36,095 nucleotides of DNA. It comes from Euryarchaeota archaeon UBA486 (lineage in GTDB: Archaea > Thermoplasmatota > Poseidoniia > Poseidoniales > Poseidoniaceae). Position 1 is the stretch's first letter, and every line of letters starts with the position of its first letter. Positions 1-10,200 of the stretch are shown one piece after another. The stretch is taken from contig DAET01000045.1 of NCBI GenBank assembly GCA_002497765.1, forward strand, positions 1-36,095. The letters are read 5' to 3'. A program made the translations under genes and the position numbers. The notes beneath the pieces are model-generated. The model ran no database searches and was not told where the DNA came from. It saw nothing but the letters and a program-made list of their open reading frames with translations.

Positions 1-60
1 GCCCTTCTGGCCTTCTTTTCTTTCCTCCCTGACGGTAGCGTTCTTGACTCGCCATGAGTT

Positions 61-104
61 CATCGTCCGGACGATGTTCAAATCTGGTATCGTAGGTGAT
101 ACCA
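61..104. promoter_or_regulatory. Palindrome plus inverted repeat upstream of the lipoprotein gene
   Basis: Positions 61-76 are a perfect 16-base palindrome (CATCGTCC/GGACGATG). Nine bases further on, TGGTATC (85-91) and GATACCA (98-104) form a 7-base inverted repeat around a 6-base spacer. Both lie between the pyrimidine-rich start of the window and the lipoprotein start codon at 133. They could be operator sites for a dimeric regulator, or RNA hairpins in a 5' leader or in the 3' end of a gene left of the window. The repeats are seen directly; the role is inference. No clear TATA box was found here. Confidence 0.4.
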
Positions 105-132
105 AACCCTCTCAAAGGATTGAGGTCATTCA

Positions 133-999
133 TTGCTCATGAAGTTGCTTCGAACAGGATCGGTCGTTCTGTTGATGTTGACCCTCTCTTTGTCCGGTTG
201 TTTGGGCAGAGGCGGAGGCGGTGATGGTATCGATGGTCGAGTACCAGCCGATGTTGACGGCGAGGATTACAACGTTCTCTACATCGGGCACAGCTTCGGA
301 CGCCCCTTCGCTGTGTTGATGGAGGAATACGCTCACACGGCAGGTATCAAGAGGCACGCTCAATACATCGAATTCGGCGGTGGTGAATCCGGATCGCCGG
401 GCTTGCTGTGGGAAGACGCCGAACACCAAGCGAACATCAAAGCCTTCCTCGATACCGGTGAAATAGACGTGCTCGTCATGATTTGTTGCTCACCTGAATT
501 CATTGAAACCTTGGACACCGACCTGGCCATTTGGAATTTTACAGACTACGCTGTTGAGAAGAATCCAGGAGTCCGCATTGGTTTGGCCATGGCGTGGAAG
601 ACTTTTCCCGCTGAGTACGAAGACGCGAGTGAGTATGCAGCCAACTCAACCCTCGACCTTTGGCCGTATTGGGGAAACCTGTCCGACGACCTCAGGGCAG
701 ATTATCCAGGCACGGACGTCTTCACCTTCCATCACGGGGCCATGATGTATGAGTTGCGAGCCATGTTCGAAGACGGTGAACTCGATGATGATGTTCGCCA
801 AATGACGGGGCCGAAAAAGTCCTCGATCTTTACCGACGCCAAGGGCCATGCCGGTGAAATTGCCAAAGACACCGGCACATATGTCTGGTTGAACGCCATC
901 CACGGCATTGACCCCATGGACATGCCACTTCCGGGGCAATACGCGGTTGACATCCGTGAGATTGCCTCGAAGATCATTGACGAGCAGGCCGACGCGTGA
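133..999 (+). CDS. Secreted lipoprotein, SGNH/DUF4886-like (putative hydrolase)
   Basis: The 288-residue protein has a hydrophobic signal segment ending in a lipobox (LSLSGC, Cys about residue 23) and a glycine-rich linker, so it is probably a membrane-anchored lipoprotein on the outer face. The mature part opens with VLYIGHSFG, which resembles the block I motif (GNSF-type) of SGNH/DUF4886 hydrolases. A late D-x-x-G-H stretch (DAKGHAG, about residues 234-240) could supply the Asp/His pair. The family assignment is tentative because the motif has His where many members have Asn. The TTG at 133 is chosen because GAGGT (122-126) lies six bases upstream; the ATG at 139 is the alternative and gives the same mature protein. 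It appears to be monocistronic, followed by T-tracts. The substrate is unknown. Confidence 0.75.
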   Translation: MLMKLLRTGSVVLLMLTLSLSGCLGRGGGGDGIDGRVPADVDGEDYNVLYIGHSFGRPFAVLMEEYAHTAGIKRHAQYIEFGGGESGSPGLLWEDAEHQANIKAFLDTGEIDVLVMICCSPEFIETLDTDLAIWNFTDYAVEKNPGVRIGLAMAWKTFPAEYEDASEYAANSTLDLWPYWGNLSDDLRADYPGTDVFTFHHGAMMYELRAMFEDGELDDDVRQMTGPKKSSIFTDAKGHAGEIAKDTGTYVWLNAIHGIDPMDMPLPGQYAVDIREIASKIIDEQADA

Positions 1000-1042
1000 T
1001 GCTCAAACGAGAACCAACACGGTGTCATTTTCAAAGTTGATA

Positions 1043-1134
1043 TTTTTCTTCCGGATTTCTACCTCTTTTTGCGGAATTTCGTGCCGGATTTTTGCAAAAT
1101 TTGGGGGGTTCATTTCCGGAGAGTCACATTTTTT
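1043..1134 (+). terminator. Cluster of T-tracts, probable archaeal terminator
   Basis: Four runs of five or six T on the plus strand (1043-1047, 1066-1070, 1089-1093, 1129-1134) follow the lipoprotein gene within an AT-rich 216-base intergenic stretch. Archaeal RNA polymerase terminates at such U-tracts without needing a hairpin. The same stretch repeats a short CCGGATTT-like word (about 1051 and 1084) with a related GCGGAATTT between them; the meaning of these words is unknown. The termination role is inferred. Confidence 0.45.
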
Positions 1135-1155
1135 CAAAGATTCTGCACCCCAATC

Positions 1156-1208
1156 AATATAAGTGGTGTAAGTCGTGGGCTGCACTGCATACAGTCCGTA
1201 TGGGGTGA
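1156..1208 (+). promoter_or_regulatory. TATA box and Shine-Dalgarno of the giant surface protein gene
   Basis: AATATAAG at 1156-1163 is a good archaeal TATA box. Transcription would start about 25 bases downstream, near 1185, giving a leader of about 30 bases. That leader contains GGTGA at 1204-1208, seven bases before the ATG at 1216, complementary to the conserved 3' end of archaeal 16S rRNA. The same GGTGA or GGAGG signal precedes several other starts in this window, which supports its use for start choice. Confidence 0.6.
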
Positions 1209-1215
1209 ATGACAC

Positions 1216-4200
1216 ATGTTGGGAAACAAGAATAACCAGAAGAAGACCGTCTTCGGCGGTATCGGGGTTGCACTGTTGTTGTGCGCATTGATGGTGCTCA
1301 TGCCAATGAGCGGCTACGTTGACAACAACGAAACAGCAGCAACCGTGGAGTCTGTGGAAGCAGACTCGACTGGAGCAGAGGATTACTTTGCTCTCCCCGA
1401 GAAGCTTGCCGAAGCAGAATATGAATACGACCCATCGCTTGAACTTCAAGGGATGCGAGACGCCAAGACCAAGGCCTTCCTCAATGAGGACGGCTCCATC
1501 ACGCAGATGGTGGCCAGTGAACCTGTCCACTACATGTCTGCCGATGGCACTTGGGAAGACATTGACCTGAACATTCAGGCCTACCCAGAGGGCTGGGGCG
1601 TGACGGAGAACACCTTCACGACCTACTTCGCCCCTGAAGTCGCTAACGGCATCTCGGTTCAGGCAAACGAGTTCGTTGACCCGGTGATCTCCGGTATCAA
1701 CCCCATGCTCGTGACCCTCGATGTCTCCGGCTCGGCCCCCGAGCCCTTCATCGCTGCTCCAAGCCCGAACGGCGTGGAAGTTGGTGGCAACGTCATCCGC
1801 TACCCACTCGCAGAAGGCTTTGACTTGGATTACTCCGTTGAGAGCAACCAGGTCAAGCAGAACCTCATCCTCCGTGAGGTCCCGGTGATTCCAGACGCTG
1901 CTGAGTACTTCGGTCTCAGCGAAGGACTGCGCATGCCTGCTGGCTACGCACTCTTCTCTGGCGAAACGATGCTCGGTGAAGAACTCTTCAAGACGCAAGA
2001 AGACCTTCAAATCCGACACATCGAAACCGGTGAACTCCTCGTGGAGATTCCTGCGCCCATGATCATGGAAGCAGGTGCAGAAGAGCCCTACATGGGGACC
2101 TTCTTCGTTCAGGTCTACGGCCCTGAAATCCTCCTCATCACCGTGGTTGAGTCCGACTGGCTCCTCGATGAAGACCGTGTCTACCCGGTCGCCATTGACC
2201 CGTCCATTCGTGTGAACTCCGCTGCAGGTGGCTACTGTTACATCTACTACGCATACTGCTACAGCAGCGCCTACCGCTACCACTACCGATACTACGGTTC
2301 CTACTACTATGTGCCATGGCACAAGTACACCTTTACTTCCTCCAGCGCTCTGCCCAGCGGTGCAACCGTTGACAAGATCGAGTGGAAGAAATACATGAAC
2401 TACGCTTACGGCTCGACCCGAACCTTCCAGGTCAAGGTCTTGGAGTCCTGTGGTCTTGCTCCACGTTACTCCTACAGCTTCGGCTCCAGTTCGTGTTCCG
2501 GTTCCTCCATCAGCGGTTCCTACCTGACCTCGAACTACGGTGGCACCGCCGCTCGAAGCCTCAAGGCCTCGATCGGTCGCTCGCCATCCGCAGCCACGGT
2601 CAGCAGCAGCGGTACCGGTTGGAAGACCGTTAACCTCTGTAACTCCGCAACCGCTTGTGCCGCCACCTCCGGTGGTGTTTCCATCATCACCAACGCCCTG
2701 AGCAACTCGGGTACGGTCGGTGTTGGTGAGCACTACACCGGTGGCAGTGCGTACTTCTACACGTACGCCTACGCCTCCGGCAGCCGCAACTCTCACCTCC
2801 TCATCACCTACTCTGGTGGTACGGACGCCGATGCCCCAACCTCGGACTTTGTCCCCTACACGGGAATTGATTCGTACATCGAAGGTGAGCGAACGCTCTT
2901 CATCAAGCTGACCGACATGTCGGGCATCGACACGACGTCCAGCGGTGCACCTGTGCTCTACTACTCCACCGACGGTGGATCTACCTGGAGCACCACCACC
3001 TACGGACTGGGCTCCAACAACCAGTTCGATGCTGGTGAACTCGTGTCCATTGGCACCTGTTCCAGCACCGCCACCGACTGCCGCTTCAAGGCCCGTGTGG
3101 ACGATTTGTCCTACGGTGACGATTTCCAGTACTACTGGAAGTTCCAAGACCTGAACCAGGGCAGCAACGGCGCCAACGTCGGCTACGAGCCTGCCTTGAC
3201 CGGTACGCAAACCACGCCTACGCCTTACCAGGTTGACATCGTTGACCCAGCCAACGCACCAACCTCGCACAAGAAGATGACCGTGTTGACCACGGACGTC
3301 CACGCAGGCAGCTACTACACGCCTCAGGGCTTCATGGACCGCCAACTGACCTACTACAGCCACTCCGATGAGTACTTCTTTGAGTTCGACACCTCGAACT
3401 GTGGCACGGGTTCGCAGTCCTGTTTCTACACCGGTACCAGCACCTTCTACGGTAACTGGCTCGCTCGTGGAAACACCGCTCCTGCTTACGGCTACTACGG
3501 CATGAACAGTGGTACCAACAAGTTCAACCAGAACCTCTGGAACAACAACGGCGACGGCTTCCTGCAGATCGCTGCCAAGGACGGCCCAGGCATGAACATC
3601 ATCTTCGTGTACAACAGCCAGCTGAACAAGTGGGCCACTGTCGGTGTCGACACCGAAACCGGCATTGACACCCCATTGACCGGCGGCAGCCAAGCCACGG
3701 CCTCGGTGTCCTACGGTTTCTCGCAAGCCTACAAGTTCGCCATCCCAGGCGACATCACCGGTTCTTTCGGTACGTTCTCGTTCAACGCAACGCAGACGTC
3801 CACGACCGCTAACCGCTTGTGTGTGACCACCAACGGCTGGTACTACTTCTACCGGTCCATCAGCACCGACCGCTGTACTTCGGCCTACTACATGATCTAC
3901 GGCTCGACCTCCTCCTACCGCTGGAGCGGGTTCGCCCTCGGATCTGGCTACTACGGTCGCCAGGCCAGCACCGGCGACATCACCTACAAGGTCGGCAACG
4001 TTGCACCTACGCCTGACACGTTCAAGCCTGAGATGATCCACAGCCCCATGCAGGACTCTCACTCCAAGAGCCGAACGGTCTCGGTCACCATCCTCGATGC
4101 CGGTGACCCAGCCGCAGGTCTTAACGTGAGCAGCTCTGCTGGTGTTGGACCCACCCTCTACCACCGAATCACCCCCGACGGTGGCTCGGCTGGCAGCTGG

Positions 4201-7200
4201 GTTTCGACGGCCATGTCCCAAGAATCCGGCAAGACCCGTGCACAGTGTCAACTCGCTGCCTGTACGTGGAGCGCTGCCATTGAGGACCTCGAAGTGAACG
4301 ACACGGTGGAGTACTACTTCTCCAGCCGAGACGTTTCGACCGTTTCCTCTGGTGTCAACGCCAACACCTCGTCGACCTACTCCTTTGAGCGAGGCGACCC
4401 GAACAAGGTGTTCGTCGTTGAGTGGCGAGACATGTCGTACTACACCTACGGTCAACTTTGTACCGTTCAGGCCTTGTTCTACGACGTGACCAACGAGATT
4501 GAGTACAAGTACGACAGCAACTGCCGTACCACCTACAACTCCTGGTCGATCGGCTACATGGACCAAACCCGTCAGAAGGGTGCCAGCATTGCGCACTCCT
4601 CCTCGACGAGTTTCAACACCAACCCCGGTCACGTGCCAACCACGTCCAACTTCCGTATCTCGACCAGCTCGAGCTCCCACGCATGGGAATCCTTCGACAA
4701 GGGTCTGGTGGAAGTCACCAACGCCGACACGGCGTTGACCGGCACCTCCAACGGTCGCCCGTACCTCTACTACTGTATCTCGTCCTACTACTGGAACACG
4801 TACAAGGCTCGCTGCAACGCGAACATTGACATCCCAGCAGGCTTCGAGTTCGAGTACTTCGGTACGACCTACGACGGTGACGACTCCAACGACCGTATCC
4901 AACTCAGCCGACAAGGCTCGATGTACTTCATCAGCAACGGCAACACGAACGTTGAGCGCAACCTCTGGACCTACCACCAGCCATCCCTCCCCTACTCGGG
5001 AAGCAGCTTGGCTCGCCCAGGTACCATCGCTCCGTTCTGGACCGGATACAACCAATACTACTGCTACGTGAACTCCAACCAGGACTGTTCCGTCTACTAC
5101 CGTGTCATGCCTTACGAAGGCAAGGGTACGGATGTCACGGCTGACATCACCTCCGACCCAGTGTGGGATTTGACCGACAGCCCAATCCGCATCAACCCGA
5201 CCAACGACTACCTCGTGGTCTCCTCGGACTTGACCATCAAGCCCGGCGTGCAGATCTTCGTGGCCGCCGGTAAGGGTATCTCCTTCGACGGCGCCTGTAC
5301 CAAGATGACGGCACTGGCCAACGAGACCCACCCCATCAACATCACCGGCATGAACGGTGGCGAGTGGAAGGGTATGGCCTTCACGGACGATTGTACCTCC
5401 GCTGGTGGTACCGACGACCGACACCAATTCAGCCACGTGAACTTTGAGAACACGTCGGGTGCGGTGTTCCGCTCTGGTAGCCGCCACGACAGCTCCGGAC
5501 CGTCCTGTGGTAGTTCAACCGCAGACTGTAACACCGGAAACTACACGATGAGCGACGTGACCTTCACCAACGTCGGTGCTGTGTTCACGCACGGCAGCGG
5601 CCAAGGTACGGTTGTCACCATGGAAGATTTCGAAATCGATGGCGTCGATGAGGCCTGTTTCAACTTCCCTGAGAACACCGTGGCTACCCTGAAGGAAGGG
5701 ACGATCAAGAACTGTAACACTGACGGTAAGTCGTGGGGCGGTACCATCGTCAACTACCCAGGTTCCACCGCTGGTGCTCTGCACGCTGAGAACTTGACTG
5801 TCGAGAACTCCTACGTGAACTTCATCGATGTTGACTTGCAGCACGTCACCGTCTCGAACGTGACCGTCACCAACCCATCGGCTCAGACCGGTGTGGCCAT
5901 TGACTCGATGTTCGGCACGGGATCCAATGTGGTCCTCAACAACGTGGATGTGGACAGCTACGCCAACTCCGGTATCAACGCCATGGGCAGCATCGCCATG
6001 ACGGACGTTGACCTCGGTACGGCTGACTTGTGGCTCATCCCCGGTGGCTATTCTCAGACCGGCAACGGTCCATCCAGCACTGATGCTGTCTTTGACACCA
6101 TCACCGCTGGCGACATCACGATGCAGCGCATCCACCCAGGTACCTTCACGGACATCACCGCTGACGACATCTCGATGAGCGGTTCCTCCATTGTCACCGA
6201 AACCGTTGACATGGCGAACTTTGACATTGATTCGTTCACTTTGGCCGGTTGTGGCTGGTCCATGATCATGGACAGCCCAAGCCTTGAATCGTTCAAGAGC
6301 ACCTGTTCCAGTTCTTCTGCCAAGAACTCGATTTCGATCGCAGACGCTGACTTTGCACACGGTTCCAGCTCCGACCACGTCATCGACGGCCGAAACTCCC
6401 ACATCACCGTGGGTGAGTCGACCATCACCAGCTCGAGCGTCAGCTCGGGCACGACGGAAGTCGCCAAGGCTCGAACCGGTACCAATGTGGTGCTCATCGA
6501 TGTTGACCTCAACGGCAACGACTGTTCGGACTCCAGTGGTGACACGGGCAACTGTGCCTACGATGTCTCCTCGTCCAGCAGCAACCCGTCGATGGTCTAC
6601 TTCGGCGGACTTGCCAACGTGTCGGTTTACCGACTGGCTCAGTCGACCAAGGTGTACAAGCAAGACCACGTGGTCTCTGCTACGCTCCTTGACAGCAGCA
6701 TGAACGAGTTGTTCGAAGTCGGTAGCCACATCACGGACGCAAACGGCAACACCAGCGTTTGGGTTGTCGTGGAAGACAGCGACGGTACGGCCTATGAAGA
6801 CCACGTCGTCCGAGCCTTCGGTACGGCTGGTCAGAACGAGACCTACCCCGATGACTACCCCGATGCCACCTTGGCTTCCGCTTGGTACCCCAGCGGTGGC
6901 TACACCTGGGGCACGCACCTCGACCTCCTCTTGGAGCCAGCGCCCATCGTGTTCAACGACCCAACGCTCAACTGTTACAAGTTGATCAACGACCCGTTCT
7001 ACACGGGCGGGGCCACCAGCGGTGGATACGACCTCCGTGGAAACTTCAACGGCGCTACGAACACGTTTACCTTTGACGACACGTCCATCACGGTCTCGGC
7101 TGATTTGATGCTCGATTCCTGTGGTTTCGAGTTGCAAGGCGGTTCGCTGCGTGTTCAGAGCACGGCGACCTCCTCGCCAGTCATCACCATCAAGGACACC

Positions 7201-10200
7201 GGTTTCCTGACCGCGAACAACGATGGTACCTCCGGTAGCCCAGCGGCCATCCGTGCGGTCTCCTCGACCTACGGACTCCACTTGGACATCCAGAACGGCG
7301 GTACGCTGACGCTCGACCACGCAAACCTCCGAGACGTTGCTTGGGACACGACCACCGAGTCCGCCCTCTACATCGGCAACGGTGCAACGCTGAACATGAT
7401 GGACTCTGCGAACATCTACGGCGCCTCTGCCAACGCTGACGAGATGGCCACGGTCAAGATCCAAGGCGGCTCTGCTAACATCCAGGCCTCCAGCATCATC
7501 AACACCGGTCAGACCGGTACGGCGATTTGGATCGAAAACTCCGGTGCTACGCTCACTGACATCATCGTCAAGAACGCTGCCGTCGGTATCCAGAGCTACA
7601 ACGGTGCTCCTCAAGTGGACGGCTTCACCTCCACGGGCAACACCGTCGGTATCAACGCCTACGGCGGTATGTCACTGCCAACCATCTACCGAAGTACGGC
7701 CCTCTCTGGCGCTTCGGCCGGCTGGACCACCTACAAGATCGACCTGTCCACCTACTTGGGCACGGGCGACTACCTGCAGGTCGGTGCCAACTCGGTCTTC
7801 GCTGGTGGAAACGCTCACCCAAGCTACAACTACGCTACGAGCAAGTACTACTTCATCACCGACCGAATGAACATCATGTTCGAGGACGACGCTGGCAACG
7901 AGTGGAACATCACCGACAGCGGTCAAGATGGCTACTACCCGTACGGTAACAACGACCCAGCGGTCACCGCAGGTACCCACTCCTACAACGGCGGTACCGG
8001 TGGTGCACCATCCTGGCACTGCAACTACTACGGCTACAGCTTCGGTCCTAACTACCAGTCTTGGGAGGGTTACTTCTACTACCTCTACCGCTACTGGCTC
8101 GGTCAGTCTGTGAGCTACCCTGACTACTACGAAGCACCTGACGAGTTCGGCTTCAGCTGGGAATCCACGGACTTCAGTCCAACGGGCAACTACCAGTCCC
8201 GCTACCCGTACAAGTACTGGGGCTACTACTCCCCGTCCTTCTACTTCGGCGGTGTCTACGCTCCACCTGAAGGTAGCAACGGTCAACCCTCGACCGGCCC
8301 AGGTCAGCCTGGAAACGTTGGAAACCCACCAAGCTACGCAGCTGGTGGCTACCCCAACAACTACGGTGTCTGTCTTGACTACGCCTACACCTACTACATG
8401 AACAGCGGCGAAGGTGCTCGTATGACCTTCCCTGTTGTCGACATCTCCGGTGCAGTCGCCAACGGCGGAAACATCTCCAAGGTCTACCTTTGGATGGATG
8501 TCCTCCACCGAGGATCTGACAACTACCAGGACCGCTACGACTTCGTGGCTCGCTCCGGCAACGACCCAAGCGACTTGGGAACCTACCTCCGCGAGTCCGG
8601 TACTCCGCTCTTCAAGGAAGGCACCATCACGGGCGCCACCACCGGTATCGAAATCGGCGGTGCATTCGCTGCTGGCCACTTTGAGGACATTGATGTCGTT
8701 GGAGCAAGCCAAGCCGGTTTGGAAATCGTGGGTCAAACCACTGCCTCTGCTGACCGTTTGAACGTCTCGAGCGGCAACTACGGTGTGCTCGTGTCCAACA
8801 CGGCTTCCGGTCAGATGGACCTTGAGAACCTCGACCTTGAGAACCAAGCCGTGGCTGGTGTCTACTACCAGGCCGATGTCGGTGGGGACCTTTCCGGTAC
8901 CATCACCGGCTCGACGGGTGCTGCGTTCAAGTACGCCTCTCGTACCTCTGCTGATGTTGAGTTCAACAGCATGACCATCCAGAACAACGCCGTTGGTATC
9001 GAAACCGACGGTAGCGGTGCGTTTACGCTGACCGATGTTGTGATGTCCAACACCAAGGACGTCCTCATCACCGGTTCCGCTACCATGGAGTTCATCGAAG
9101 GTTCGATCGACACCAACACGGTGGAAGTCACCGGAACCGGTGTCTTTGAGCGTTTGCGACAACTCGATGTGACCTTGCAGGCCAACGTCTCCGGCACCGC
9201 TGAAGACGTGACTGGCACCACGGTCATTCTGAAGGACTCTGACGGTACGGTCACCGGTATGGTTGACACCGATTCAAACGGTGTCGCCAACGACTTGACG
9301 TTCATCACCCAAACGGTGGACAGCGGATCCTGTGCCAGCATCTGTACGGCCAACCTGAACGGCTACGAAGTGGTGGCCTCGGCGACCATTGACTACTTCT
9401 GGTCCGGCAGCAGCAACAACGCAGCTGACTTCCGCTACGTGTTCGAGACCATGTCCCTCACGGACGCCTCGGGCAACACCGACACGGTCTACCTCGAAGA
9501 CGAGTACACCGCCCGTATCTGCTACACCTCGACCTCCTACGTGAAGCAAGAGCGCTGCGCCAGTGGCCTCTCTTCCTCGGGAAGCCGAACGTACAGCAAC
9601 GGCCTGGTTGAATACGGCTACCTCCGAAGCCACAGCGGCAACGACTTGGCTGGCGAGACCGTCATGATGGACGCTCCGTTCATGTACCTCGCCTCAGGCA
9701 AGCACAACTGGAACGGTTCCACGTGGATCTCCACCGCTTCCTACGACTTCGACGGTGCCAACCGTATGTATCCGTACTACAGCGGCGAATCCTCGCTCTA
9801 CATGCACGATGCTACGGTCACCACCGTGGCCGTCTCCGACAGTGGCACCCCGCAGGGCTTCACGCTCGGCTACCGCTACTACTCGCTGAACGTTGACATG
9901 GACAACACCACCATTTCCGGTGTTGCTTCGGTCATCGGTGCCATGGGCTACGGCTACTACAACAACTACGAGTTGGACTTCTTCAAGATCACCAACAGCA
10001 CCTTCGTCCACTTTGCCGGCTACTCTTCGCTGAACAACGCCATCTTCATGAACGACATTTGTCTTATCATGAACGGTGGCGACGGCAACATCATCGACAG
10101 CAACAACTTCGTTGACTGTGGTGTTGGTGTCTTTGCTGAGCGCTCGCCCTACTACTACAGCCACAACACCAACGAGATTGGGGTTGACAACCTGACGGTC

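Noticed and set aside
77..104. TTCAAATC followed by an inverted repeat, resembling a tRNA T-arm
   Set aside because: The bases flanking TTCAAAT do not pair as a T stem and no acceptor or anticodon arm is present.
1003..5487. Minus-strand open frame of 1494 codons antisense to the giant gene
   Set aside because: It lies in the same codon phase as the sense gene and exists only because the sense strand avoids TTA, CTA and TCA. Its product is Val/Gly/Arg-rich with no recognisable domain.
5515..7614. Minus-strand open frame of 699 codons
   Set aside because: Mirror of the codon bias of the giant gene; low-complexity Val/Gly/Asp/His composition.
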